Shown in pieces: positions 43,027-56,518 of a DNA stretch of 64,000 nt. The DNA comes from [Phialemoniopsis] sp. UDSM-2020 (taxonomy: Eukaryota > Ascomycota > Sordariomycetes > Thyridiales > Thyridiaceae): NCBI GenBank assembly GCA_018873225.1, contig JAEILZ010000007.1, positions 62,001-126,000 of the forward strand, written 5' to 3'. The first letter of the stretch is position 1; every line of letters starts with the position of its first letter. The notes under the pieces are model-generated. The model was not told the DNA's origin and searched no databases. It saw only the letters and a program-made list of their open reading frames with translations. Both the position numbers and the translations under genes were made by a program.

Positions 43027-44716
43027 TCAAGCTACCTCCTCGGCCATCTTCTGCTCCATCATCCCCCACAGGCCCTTGGACCGATATGCAGAAAGCCAGT
43101 AGTTCCCCTCTTCATCCTTGCCCACGATGATGAACCCGTCAGAGAAAATGTACGGCCCCTGCACGGTCTGGACATACGAGGGCGTCAGCGGCGTCGGCCG
43201 TGGCTTGACTGCCGCTGCCGACAGGTCGGTGGCGAACATGTTGGCCTTCTTCCAGTTGGAGAACATGAGCAGTTGCATCGAGCTGTTACCGAAGAAGGGG
43301 GGAGCCCGGTTGCTGGCGTCAAGCCGGATGAGCGACGTGTAAGCCTCGATCTGCTCCCGCGAGCCCTGCTCAACGATGGCGCGCCGGATGTGAGAGGCGA
43401 GGTAGCTGAGCGGCTTTTGTAGGACATCTTTCGCCGGCAACAGGGTCACGAGAAATCCGACGCAGTTGCTCAGGAACGGTGCGTTGCCGGGGATGAGATC
43501 CTTCAGGGCTGGGCGCCACTGATAAGCTTGCTGTACCGCGATCTTATGCGGGGTATTATTACTTGTTAGTGCTCACCCATTCTTTTATAGAGGCAGGCAA
43601 ATCATGTACGCACCGTTCTCTCAGGATCATCCAGGTTGGCAATGGCCAACCGCGACGTCCACGCCACAACGATATCTCCCTCACTGAGGAACGGCCGCTG
43701 CGTCCCTGGCGGTGTCTGGGCAGCGAGCTCGGCTATGGCCTTTTCCCGGAGTTTTGCCAGGTAGTCTGCTGGGACACAGAGCATCCGGTGTTCCTTGGCT
43801 CGAAACGCGAGCTTTGATGAAGTAGTTAGTCTAGGCGCATTGCAAGATGCAACGATTGCTTGTCGTTGGGGGCTTCTCTCACATTGTAGGCATTCTGGAG
43901 TGCCCACCAGACCAGACCAGGCTTGGAGACGTGGTGTTCTGCAAGCACATGAGGCTCGCTGGGGTTCTTTCCACAGTCCTCGAGGATATAGTTGTCAGGA
44001 GCCAGAGGCTCGGGTATCTCGTCTTCCCTCCCCTGCAACATCAACGACCAGGCATCGAGCAGCGACCTCTTGGCCGTGGCGTCAAAGGCCAGGTGTATCC
44101 AGTGCAGAACAATGATGGTCTTGTCCTTGAACGAGACAATGCGGAGCCCAAGCTCGGGCCGGTCCGAGTAGAGGTAATCGTCCGTCTTGGTTGGTATGTT
44201 GGGGCCATGTATGAACTCGTTCAATTGGTCGGGATCTCCCACAACCGCGGGGCGGCCATCGCGGGGGGGTTGAGGTACGTGGACTGCCGCCGGGTGGTCC
44301 GCTACCGCCATGCTGCTCAGGTCGACATGGTCGAAGCCAATGGCGGGGCGCTCAGCACGGGAGAACGAGGCCGGGATGTGGTGCTCAAGCTCTCCGCGGT
44401 CCTGATAGAAACACTACGTTAGCTTCTGGCCACTGGGTAGTTATGGAAAGACTTCTTGAGTCGTCAGTGCATGTGCGTGTGCGTGTGAACTGACATTTCG
44501 CCTCAGGCGGGCCCCAAGCTTCTTCCAGCCAGGTCGGCTTACGACGCGCTCCAGCGACGTGTGAAGCTTCTCGACGTCAAGTACATCGTCGAAGACAAAG
44601 AGGGTGTACAAGACGAACGTTCTGAAGAGAATGGTGTCGTCAAAGAAGCCGACAGGAACGATCTGGTCGGTGGCCACGCGCTCCGGCGCCTTGGGTTTGG
44701 AGAAGAAGCTGAACAT
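43027..44716 (-). CDS. BAHD-like acyltransferase (fungal transferase family)
   Basis: Four exons: 44716-44495, 44401-43883, 43811-43614 and 43542-43027; 484 aa, phases close. The catalytic HxxxD is HLAFD in IIVLHWIHLAFDATAKRSL. The C-terminal half carries the chloramphenicol-acetyltransferase-like second domain (NAPFLSNCVGFLVTLLPA). The DFGWG motif of plant BAHD enzymes is not evident, as in many fungal members. Start set at ATG 44716 because upstream codons give only GTG. For intron 1 the acceptor ending at 44402 is preferred; an in-frame acceptor 12 nt earlier (at 44414) is also possible. Expected CoA-dependent acylation of a hydroxyl or amine on a small molecule. Confidence 0.85.
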
Positions 44717-46118
44717 TTTGCTGTCTATCCTACAAAGTACGGGAACAGTGTCACGTTGGGTAAGCGTCTCGGTGGTACCATGGTTGGACACCAGTTCCCC
44801 CGTGATGCTACATGTCTACGTACGGAGTACATATTTGAAGGTGGTGGGCACCAGGCCAAGCAGTGTGTGTGTGCCCCGTCAACCAGTCAATCAGACAATT
44901 TGACAATCAACGGTACCTAGACAAAGGGGCTTCGCTGATCCACCATCTCTTGCTCCGTCTGCAGAAAAACTAGGTTCGGGCCTGGACCGTTAGCCCAACA
45001 GTGTGTCCAGTAGCGTTCTCGGCGCAGGGCCGGTGTTCCGTATGCGGCCTGTAGCGGCCAAGCTAGACTTCTCCAGGCAAGTGATCGGCCTTTCTTGATG
45101 GCGCCCCACGGTGCCAAACGTTCGTCGATGCAGGTCCCTGGCCCATGCATGCCCAATTTTAATCTTCAGAGGCTTCGCCGTACTTGGTAAAATGGGCGAA
45201 AAACATCCAGACTGTCTAGGCTAGACCTGGGAGCCATGTCCGGGTAAAATCAATGTGACGCGGCACCTGAACCGGCACCTGGGTTATTGCAAATACGAAG
45301 GAAATAGGTAATCGGAGGTGGTCATTAATTCTTTGGCTCGATTAGAGTCATTATGTAGAACTAGTATGTACGTGATATAAGTAGTTAAGCATAAAATATA
45401 TACTCAAGGATCTGCGGCTATGGACAGCGATGGTAACGCAACAAAACCAGTCTTTGTTGCTCTCGATATCGCAATATCGACAAGGACCATTTGTCAAATG
45501 TGACAGGTGGACCAGCAGAAAGGGGCCAGCTTTCCCACTGAGCAATCAAGCAACTTGGCAACCAGACCCCGGTGCCTCCCTCTGCAGGGGTCGTCAAAAA
45601 AAGTTCAAGGGTTGAGTTTTTGCTCCTGCGAACCTTTTCCCCAAAGCTGGTTCTACTTTTGTAGGTTATTACCATATTTGGTTACTTCGTACAGAGCCAG
45701 GCAAATTTTCATCCGTTTTACAGGCTTCATCCCTGACGGCCCCAGCATAGTCAGACGTAGGTAATACGACCAAGAACCGTAGCGTGATGGCTTGATAGCA
45801 TTCTGTTATGCTGCTGCGCCATCTCTGGCTGCAAAGCCTTAACTGCGCCGATCGGCAGCTTTCCCTGGGTCCGATGTTTCGGCTTGTCATCTTGACCGTT
45901 GGAGATCTGCAAGAGCCAATGTCACCACAGGATGGTCCCGAAGAAGGGGGCGGCGGCGCAGCCCGATGCGGGCCTGGCCGCTTTCCTACTTTATTTGTGC
46001 ATTGTTCGCTACTCCTCCTGCAAGCCACATGCCGGGAGTCTCATTCGGCTCGGTTTGCGGCTCTATCCAGGGCAGGACATCTTTTCAACGTCCCTTCGTG
46101 CAAACAGAAGTCCTCATA
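44717..46118. other. Large divergent intergenic region
   Basis: About 1.4 kb between the acyltransferase and the receptor. An in-frame upstream ATG at 45966 could extend the receptor by 51 residues, but that stretch lacks conserved character. Nothing else recognised. Confidence 0.5.
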
Positions 46119-47570
46119 ATGATGGACACGCTGATGAGCCGCAGCGAGGAGGGCAAGCACATCCAAGAAGTCGCCAATCGCCTGCCGCCGATTCCTGTAC
46201 ACGGCTTCTCCAAGACGATCCAGGCCATAACGTATGTTGTGACCATCGTTGCCACCGTCATCGTCTTTCTACGAGTCTGGGTTCGATGGAGGCTTTCTGG
46301 AGGCCATGCGTGGGGCTGGGATGATATTTTCGCAGTGGCCGGATGGGTATGCTTGACCATGCTTTGTACATTTGCATATTCTAACGAGAGGCTTCTTCAA
46401 CAGGTTCCCCTGATACCGTCTGTCGTCTTCCTCATCCTCGCAACCTACTGGGGCCTGGGAGCCCACGACGACCATGTCCCCGATGGTATGCTCGAGTACT
46501 ACCAGGTCCGGGTCAAGGGATACATGTTTTACTTCGAAATCATATACTTCGCCTCGTCCGTCTTGACAAAGCTGGCAATGGCTATCATGATCCTGCGCCT
46601 TTCGTCAGAGAAGAAGTACAGCTACATTATCTGGGGGAACATGCTCGTCCTTGCTATCAACGCCACCGTGTGTTTGATCATCATGTTCGCAAGCTGTTCG
46701 CCTGTTCCTGCTTTGTGGAATGAGAAACTGTATGTTGTGCCGCTTCGTCTTGAGTGTCGGGCCTAGGTTGTGATTTGTAGCTGACACTGTTGTCTAGTGG
46801 CTTTTGTCGCATCAAATACGGCTGGATCATCATCTCGTATGCCGGTTCCGTTGTATTGGCGTTGGTAGATTGGACGTGTGCCATCACACCATTCTTCATG
46901 CTACGGAGCTTGCAGATGCCGAGGAGACGCAAGATCTCGGTTCAGGTCATTTTGAGCCTGGGTATCGTAGGCAGTGCAGCCGGCTTGGTGCGCATGGGGT
47001 ACTATCATGCCTATGATACGGAAAAGTATCCGCACGAATCTCTATGTGAGTGTGTCCAGAATGGATCCGGAAAGCCTCTAGACGCAGACTTGGGAAAGCT
47101 GATAATGTCCTCATGTATAGACAATTGGGGCCACACCATTCTCTGGTCTATACTCGAAGCTGGGCTGGGCATCATTGCCTGCTCCCTGCCGCCACTGCGC
47201 AAGCTTTTCAAGAAGTTCTACCAGGGGTCCTCTGGACAGTCAAACATGATGTCTGGAATGGGCACAAGCGATGTAGGCGGCATTTACACCAGGCTCTTAT
47301 CATCCCATCTGAACACCTGCTAACAATGTGATCCTTCTCTAGGGCGGAACACAGCTCAGCAATCTAGGTGGAAACTCGGGCGGAGGCATCAAAGGCATGC
47401 GCCGCAAAGAGGGCTCTCAGTGGGATCGACTGGATGACGAGCAGTCGACATCTAGCCAGCAGCACATTGTCAAGTCGACTCATGTGTGTGTCGAGACAAG
47501 CAGTGCGGACGACGACAAGGCTCGGGATTTGGGTAGCAAGGGAGCTTACGCCTGGAGCCGGAATGTCTGA
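46119..47570 (+). CDS. PTH11-like / fungal rhodopsin-domain integral membrane protein
   Basis: Exons 46119-46346, 46404-46729, 46798-47272 and 47343-47570; 418 aa, phases close. Seven hydrophobic helices: first TM TYVVTIVATVIVFLRVWVRWR followed by the family signature WGWDDIFAVAGW (D-D motif after TM1); later EIIYFASSVLTKLAMAIMILRL and DWTCAITPFFMLRSLQMPRRRK. A cytoplasmic Ser/Gly-rich tail follows. No CFEM domain at the N-terminus. Proteins of this family act as putative G-protein-coupled sensors or remain uncharacterised, and are often near secondary-metabolite genes. Confidence 0.85.
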
Positions 47571-47755
47571 TAGCTCTCGCTAGCATGGATATCCTAACTA
47601 TAGACAGTCTTTACCAGCACTTTGCGGCACATGGGAATATTGTTCCTGGCATCGTAGTATCCTATCGCCATTGCATCTTATTACAGGTACATGTATATCA
47701 TTTTGTGAACCACACCTGGAACAAGATCCAATAAAGATCACAATGGAAGAACGCG

Positions 47756-49213
47756 CTAGAGATCACACGTCGAGGCGGCCGGCCAGTCATTATAGTTCTC
47801 ATCCGGGGTTCTATACGGGCCGTAGTGCACGGCGCTACCACGGTCGTTTGCAGCAAACTCGATTCCGTGTCTGATGCGATAGACGACATCCTGGTTCTGT
47901 TAATATTGTTCCCACAGTCGGGCTCCAGAGAGGTGCATTGCTCACCGGGTTGGAGATGAAAGGCCGGCCAAACGAGACCATGTCAATTTGCCCTTCCTGC
48001 ATCAGACGGCTGGCCTCCTCCACGGTGTAGTCATGGTTGGCCATCAACTTCGTTGGGCTGCCGGGAAACTTGACAAGAGGGCCGAAATCCAGAACTGGGT
48101 CGTAGCCCTTGGGAAGAGGGAACTCTTCGGGTCTGTCACGGCAGCTAAAGTACTCTCCACCAGATGCTCCACGCCGGCATAGAGTAACGATGCCTACCCT
48201 ACGTCTGACCATCTCTTTGATCAAGTAATTGTAGACGTCTTTCATCTCGCGGAAGTCGACTGCGGAGTCGTTCAAATAGTCGGTAGGGCTGATTTTTACA
48301 GAGATGAACTCGGGCCCGCCAAAAACACCGGCCACGGCATCAATCGTCTCGAGGACGAAGCGGCATCTGTTTTCGACTGTGCCACCGTAACCGTCTGTGC
48401 GCTTGTTGGCACGACTATTCAACGTGTCAACACATCTCATACGTTACTCGTCGGAAGTGAAGAGTGTCTCACGAGCTAAGGAATTGCTGCATCAAAAACC
48501 CGCTTAGAGCACGTAGACAGAGTGTTAGCAATTCTCCTTGCTATGCATGTAGTGAGAGAGGGGGAAAGCATATCATACCCCTGGGCCAGCAACTCGACTC
48601 CATCAAACCCGGCGTCTTTGGCAAGAGTGGCGGCACGCTTGTATACTTCGATGATGTCTTTGGGATTCTCAATGGCATGGACATTGCTCGTGTGCCCCTA
48701 TGTCGCCGCGAACACGGGTCAGTGTTATCGGCTACCAGCTCGAGTCAAGTTGAAGGGGTAGCAATAGGTTCACGTAGTACGTACCGGCTGGCCAGGTAAG
48801 TCTCGGTAGTCTCCACCGTCGGCCTTGATTGCAGACGGAGCCAGAACCCGGGCCTTGTGCTGTTTGGCGATGGGCATTTCGTCGTGGGCACAGCGTCCTG
48901 CATGCCATGCCTGGAGGAACACCTTACCACCGGCCTCATGCACTGCATCGGTGACCTTTTTCCAGGCAATGGCATGTTCCCTTGTGATCATGACCGGTGT
49001 ATCTTTCCAGTCGCAACCTGTCCAATCGACGAACACACCCTCGGACACAACGAGGCCGGTACCGTCCCTGGCTCGGTCCGCATAATGTTTGACTTGGGCA
49101 GGACCAGGCTTGTTGTCATCCACACATCGGTTGCGGGTCATTGAGCCCATGACAATCCGATTTCGCAGATGAAGCCGGCCGCCGATGGTAATGGGATTCA
49201 AAAGATTAGACAT
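47756..49213 (-). CDS. NADH:flavin oxidoreductase / Old Yellow Enzyme family with altered active site
   Basis: Five exons: 49213-48785, 48697-48579, 48502-48473, 48414-47946 and 47896-47756; 395 aa. A 30-nt exon was recovered because it restores FLMQQFLSSRANKRTDGYGG across two junctions; all phases close. FMN-binding TIM barrel: N-terminal NPITIGGRLHLRNRI, LQAWHAGRCAHD, and VSFGRPFISNP near the phosphate site. Where classical members read E-(L/I)-H-x-A-N-G-(Y/F)-L, this one has ELLAQGGFL: the substrate-binding His and Asn pair is absent. Activated-alkene reduction is the default prediction, with a possibly different substrate mode. Divergent from the regulator at 49713. Confidence 0.86.
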
Positions 49214-49712
49214 TGTGAAATGCCGTAGCACTTAAAGAGATTATGGTAAAGCCAAACGGCACAATGGATGGTCTACAGACCGGATTTGAACGAGCAAGGA
49301 GGAATCAATGTACGTTTTGTACTCCATCCTGCTCTGCATACTTGCTGAGAAATCAAGTAGCTGGATGACATCGGTATTCGACTTCGCTATCTGAGAAGCC
49401 GATATCCATGATGTACGGAGAGCAGTCCAGTCTACGGTCCCGTCCAATGGCGAAGACGCTATTCCGTAAGTCTCTCTGCTGGAATCCACAAGATGGGGCC
49501 GACGACGCCCATCAGCTCAGATCCGCTCACCAATCAAGATTCATCATTTCCGCCAGCTGCGTCCGGAGGTTCCACTTGGATTCTGTCCGACATCGAAAGA
49601 ATCGTCCGTCATTGCCGTCACCCACCCGCTTACAATGCCATCCCCCGGGCTCCTACTGACCTGCCATCTACCTCAAGTTTTCTAATACTTGTCATTTGCC
49701 CCTTGTCCGCCG
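49214..49712. promoter_or_regulatory. Divergent promoter, Old Yellow Enzyme / Zn2Cys6 regulator
   Basis: About 500 bp between divergent starts. No specific operator recognised. A tRNA-like GTTCAAATCC near 49270 does not fold. Confidence 0.4.
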
Positions 49713-51491
49713 ATGAAAGCCCCCAGAGCATGTCGGCCATGCCGCCAATCGAAACGCAAGTGCTCCAGAAGCGGGCCTTGCGAGCCGTGCAACCCGTGTC
49801 GGCGAAGGCAGCTGCCGTGTGGGATGGAGCTGGTCGGAGTACAACGCGCAACAACCCGTCATAGGGTCGACGGCTCCCCCCTTCGGGTGCCCGAGCTGTC
49901 CGATCGACACGATTTGATTGAGCAAGCCTCTTGGCACGGGCCAGACTTGAACGTGCCCCATCATCTGGCAGTCCAGCTCGTTGAGCTTTATCTCGAGGAG
50001 ATACATGACCGAACCCAGAGCATCTTCCATACTGCGACACTGATAGCCCAGGTGAAAAACAAGAACATAAGCAGTGCGCTTCTGTATGCTCTCTGTGCCA
50101 TGGGCTCAAAGTTTTGGGCGGGGCCAGACAAGGACAAGCTCGAGCGCCGTCTCGTAGAGTCAGCCAAACGCTTATTGCAAGCTGACCTGGAAAACATTTG
50201 TGTCGCGAACATCCAGACATGTATTGTCTTGGCAAATTTAGAAGCTGGCAACGCTCGGTTCCAGTCTCAGGCTTTGTATCTCCGTAAGCAGCCCCAGGAG
50301 AGAATATTCACTCCCAAGTAAATTGTTCTCTATTCTCACTTCTATTAGGCATTGCCGGTAGTATGGCGGAGATCCTGCATCTCGACTCATCCCGTGCCGA
50401 GTCTTCGGTCGTTAAGCGGGAGATTTCGCGGAAAATCTGGTGGTCCCTATACTTTTCTGATCGATGGTCCTTGTCGGGACTGGGTCTTCGCTGCCGGACT
50501 GAAGACGACGATAACCTGTGCCCTCTGCCCATGGACGAACTCACATTCCGCTCTCTCCCGCCCGAGATGGAACAGGACTCTGACATCACCTGGAAGCCCG
50601 GTATATGGGCCCAACTGATCTCGCTCGCTCGTCACTTTGTTCCGATTCTAGACCTCAACCGCCGCATCGCGTCCGGCTCTGAGGATACGAACAAGAGCGA
50701 CCCCGAGGTGGAGAGACTCAAGCGACAGTTGGAGGCATGGTGCCATCAGCTACCTGCAGAGATGCAGATGTCTGTCCAGAACATCAATAGGCAAGATCAA
50801 AAAGGCCTCGGTGGAGCCTTTGTCACGCTACATCTCACATATCACCACTTGTCAACTCTTCTCTACTTCCGCTTCCTCGAGGGACAGCAGCAGGAGGCCC
50901 CTCCGGCCGGTAGCGCAGAATACGTTGGTCTTTGCAAGCACCACGCGACGTCCTTCAGCGCCCTACTGCACCTATCCCGTCAGATCAAGGGCTGCAGGGC
51001 AAATTGTCCAACTATTGCCCACATGACGGCCGTGTCCTCAGCCGTCCTGGTCCACAGTATGCTCTTTGGTGGACCAGAGGAGGTCCAACAGGCCAGTCAA
51101 GAGCTCAGAACGAATTTCGAGGCTCTGATCGACCTTCGAAAATACTGGCCGGCTACAGAAGCCATGGTGAGACCCCCAACCGTAACTCCTTGACAGCCAG
51201 TGCAGCCAGCGAGCTGACTAAAATCGCTTACAGATTGAGCGTTTGATGGCGTTTCAGAGGCTTTGTCTCATTTCAACCGAATCCCACAAGCTGGACGGCT
51301 GGATGGTGAGGTATCTGCTGGAGCACTCACTGCCGCTCGAGGAACGCAAGCTACCAATCACGACACTGACCGGAGATACCAGAGAGGATAATATTGTGGC
51401 TATAACGCGAGAAATGCGAGAATCTGGACGATACGCAGACTTGCAGTCTTTAGCAGGTAGCAACGAGAAAGAGGCGTTATTAGTAGAGTGA
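49713..51491 (+). CDS. Zn(II)2Cys6 transcription factor beside the Old Yellow Enzyme gene
   Basis: Exons 49713-50283, 50349-51166 and 51234-51491; 548 aa, phases close. The zinc cluster lies at the very N-terminus: ACRPCRQSKRKCS then CEPCNPCRRRQLPC. The fungal-specific domain follows, with YLEEIHDRTQSIFH near residue 90 and SVVKREISRKIWWSLYFSDRW (the R-(R/K)-x-WW signature) in exon 2. The start was placed at ATG 49713; upstream codons are non-ATG. Likely nuclear regulator, possibly of the divergent flavin oxidoreductase. Confidence 0.87.
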
Positions 51492-51835
51492 ACAGACAGG
51501 TAGTCACGGATAGGGAATCAACGGAAGACGAATTAATATATCCGTTGCACTCCGCCAGCTGGTGGGAATATTGTTCTGCCAGCTGGCTCTCGTGCGCCCT
51601 TCGACGACATGGCGAAGGGCGCGGTGTGGAGCCGGCCATCCCGCCCTGGGATTGGCCAAGCCTCTGGTGTAAGTCAGGGTACAAATGGTTGCTTCTCGAG
51701 CAAGCTGGTCTGCTGTCGATGCTGGAACCGAGAGTCGTCGCAAGAGTTATCTCTTTCTTTTGCATTGCACAGTCGCAAGACTTCTTGAATACTCGACCCT
51801 GTCTCTCTCTGCTCGCGCGACTAGGTATATCAGCA
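51492..51835. other. Short intergenic promoter region
   Basis: About 340 bp between two same-strand genes. No coding signal. Confidence 0.5.
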
Positions 51836-53433
<1,598 letters not shown>

Positions 53434-54338
53434 TCAAGACAAACGGCATTGCTCGTTCGGTGTCTACGGATGGTGCAGAGTAATATCGCAGCGTCCCTCA
53501 CGGCCAGAAGACAACAGAGGCACCCTCGATGTTCGACAAGCTTAGGTGTTAAGAAAACCGACTATCTTTCCTCTTCAAGTGTTGGAGTGACATCCTCCTT
53601 GAAGGCAGCCCTCAAAGTCAAAATCAACATTCTACATAGAATTACTGTTTTCTCAAGGATTCGATATTGCTGTTCGTGACTAATCTACAATCAATCCTAT
53701 GACTATGACCCCGTGAGCTTGCTCGGCTCCTTTGGCCCCAGCTTTCATGCTCAGTAAACCTAGGAGCCGGCACCATGGCTAGCGTTGCCGAGCAGGCGAC
53801 AGACTGGGTGGCGGCCGCCCCAGAGACAGGAGCCAATTCCCTTGGCTAGTCAGGCACAGAGGCCGAGCATCCGGGGCAGAATCTAGAACACGAAGCCAGG
53901 CAGCGGCGAGTTTCGATCGCATCGCTCGGTTCATCTTTAGCCTGGTGTCTTTGACGCGTAGCGAGCCCAGTCGGCAAAAGGTGTCGCAAGAACGGACGCG
54001 ACGCAGTACTCAGCAGGCTTGGCATCCGGGACACACTGCCGAGACGGAGCCGTTCTTATGCTGGCCAGCAGAATACTGCATGGGCAAGACGTGGTTGCTT
54101 CAGGCCGTGGGAGATAGGGAATCACATATGGTTTGGCTTTCCCGAGATGGAAGGCCACTGCAAGTGATAATGGGCCCGGAAGACTAACTCTAATGATACG
54201 CAAACTCGGGCGCCATCGTCCGACAAGACACTTCGTGAGTATTGTTGTGTGCATAAATCTGGTTGCTTCGAGGCGCTTGACGTCCGCCCGGGTGTACACA
54301 CAGCAGGGAGTTCAATGTTGTTTCAAAGTACATTTTCA
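53434..54338. other. Convergent 3' region, no gene seen
   Basis: About 900 bp between two convergent genes. Short frames only. Confidence 0.5.
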
Positions 54339-56518
54339 TCACATGATGGCAAAGCACGAATCGAAAGTCGCATGCATGACCGACCGGATGTCGACCCTCG
54401 CCTTGCTCGCGTCTTGCCTCGCCTGCACCTCCTCCAGCACTTGCGCCGTGATGCGCGCGTTGGTTGCCACCTTTTCCATGCGCAAGATTTGATCCTTGAT
54501 CCACTGCCGCTCCGTCAAGTCGTCCTCCTCCGATCCCAACATCAGCAGCGGCCACAGTTGGCTCACCGGCAATGCGTCCTCGCTGCTGAGTCCCTCGACC
54601 ATGAGCCGGGTGAGATGCCGGATCTGGCTCAGCGCCTCGGCCGTCTCGCGCGTCAGGGGCAGGTTCTTGTACGCTACACGGTGGAGGTGAATCTTGCTGG
54701 CGTGGTAGTTGGATAGATAGGTCCGAAAGGCACGCGTAATGGCAAAAGCTAGATTCTCCGACACATGAGGCGGGGTCAAACCACCGGCAACGGCGTGGTC
54801 CATGAGGGCAGGACGGTCGTCGTAAAGCTTCCGGAGGTCCTTCATGATGTTCAACGCAATGTTCATCACCTCGGTCTCGTCCTCTACCGTCCCGCGAGAG
54901 CGATGCCAAGGGTCAATCTTGGAGATGCGGCCCATGAAGCTCTGGACCTTTTGGAAGAAGACAATGCCGGGGTGGTACAGCACTTGGAACAAGACGTCTT
55001 CAATATCCGACTCGTGCGTGCCCTCGTCCGTCTCAGCGCCGCAGCTGAGCCCCGTGCCGCCGCCACCTCCGCCACCGCCTTCGTTGTCGTCATCCTCGGC
55101 GCGTACGGGCGATGGCTGCACAATGAGCGCCTCGTTATTGTCCGACAAGAAGAGCCCTTCACCACCAGCCGACACGGCTCGAGCATCTAGCAGGCGTATC
55201 CAGGATAACAGTCGTAGCTCAATGGGACGAAAGCTGCGCTTTTTGCCGTGCCGGAAGATGTCGTAGGCACGTTTGAGGTTTTCGTGGGCCATGGCCATCC
55301 GATCTTCTAGGATATCGACGTAGATGAGGAAGAAAAGAGTGGCGAGAAGATGCTCCCGGGCGGTGCTGTACCCCTCGTTGAGCGTCGGGTCCGAAGCCAG
55401 CAGGTCTCGCATGGCGGTCTCGTAGTGATGCTGCGGATACCCCTGCCGGGGCGACGTCTGGCGGTAGTAGAGCAGGCTCGAGAAGGCAAGGATGGAACAA
55501 CGAACCATGGCCGAGTTGTTGGACATGGAGATGAGGATCTGGCGCATGGTGGACCAGCGCTTCTGGGTCTCAACCTCTGCCAGTATGGGCGGGACCACGG
55601 TCCGAATAAAGTAGTCAATGAGATGGCGGTCCTCTGCTATCTGCGACGGGGCCAGCTGTGTCGCCGGCCGAGAGGACGGTGAGGCGTTGTCAAAGCTTGA
55701 AACTTGTCGAACTAGGCTCAGGTCCTTGTTCTTGGCGCCACCATTATTTGACGAAGACGCGTTTGTGTTTGTAGTCTGAGATGGGTTCACAATGCTTTGC
55801 CATGGATCCTGGCCCTGTGTTAGCATGGCGTAATGACGAAAGAAATCCAGTACAGTCGACGTGACGTACTATCCATGGATCACTTCCAGCCGAGCCAAAG
55901 TTGGTCTGCGCTCTCTCGGGGCTGAAGTTGGTGAAACCATCGCCTCCAGAGACATCCCACATGAAGCTGGCGTAGTCGAACAACTGGTCTACAGCGCCAG
56001 GATTCTGCAGCCACTGCTGGTCGCCCGGTGTCGAGACTACGTCGCCGGGCGATGTGTTGCTCACCGGCGCGGCTTGGAAGATGGGATGAATGATGGCAGT
56101 GGGACTCTGTCCCTTGCTGGCAGCGCTACTGTTGACATGATTGGCGCTTGGCCTCCGCTGTTGCACCGAAGGGGGCATAGGGGGTGCCGGTCGCCATCGA
56201 CACTCGAGGTTGAGGCGCTCGCAGTGTGAGCACCGAGGCCGCTGCTCGTCGCACCTCACTTTACGTCGCCTGTCTTGTCTTCAGCACACTGCCCGGACAC
56301 CTGCAGCCTCAGCATCCCACCTACCTGCAGGTCATGCACCCATTCTTTGACCGGGCGGGCCTTCGCGGGGCCGGGGACTGGGGCGGCGGTTGTTGCTGCT
56401 GCTGTTGCCCGTGAGGGAGCGGCAGCGGGGGCGCGTACGACAGGCCGTTTGCGCCGTGACCCTGGCCGCCATTCGGCACAGTGGCGTCGTCTGTTCTGCT
56501 GCCGGTGGCGGCGTGCAT
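54339..56518 (-). CDS. Zn(II)2Cys6 transcription factor with glutamine-rich N-terminus
   Basis: Exons 56518-56325, 56269-55870 and 55814-54339; 689 aa, phases close. An N-terminal Pro/Gln-rich segment (six Gln) precedes the zinc cluster, split by intron 1: NGCMTCRRRKVRCDE then RCSHCERLNLECRW. A long regulatory half follows (fungal-specific TF domain 2 type), with HYETAMRDLLASDPTLNEGY, an acidic/Gly-rich insert (nine Gly in a row) and LPLTRETAEALSQIRHLTR. Resembles regulators of amino-acid or metabolite catabolism, but the target is unknown. Confidence 0.87.

Noticed and set aside
49255..49345. tRNA-like GTTCAAATCC on the minus strand
   Set aside because: T-arm flanks do not pair; no acceptor stem.
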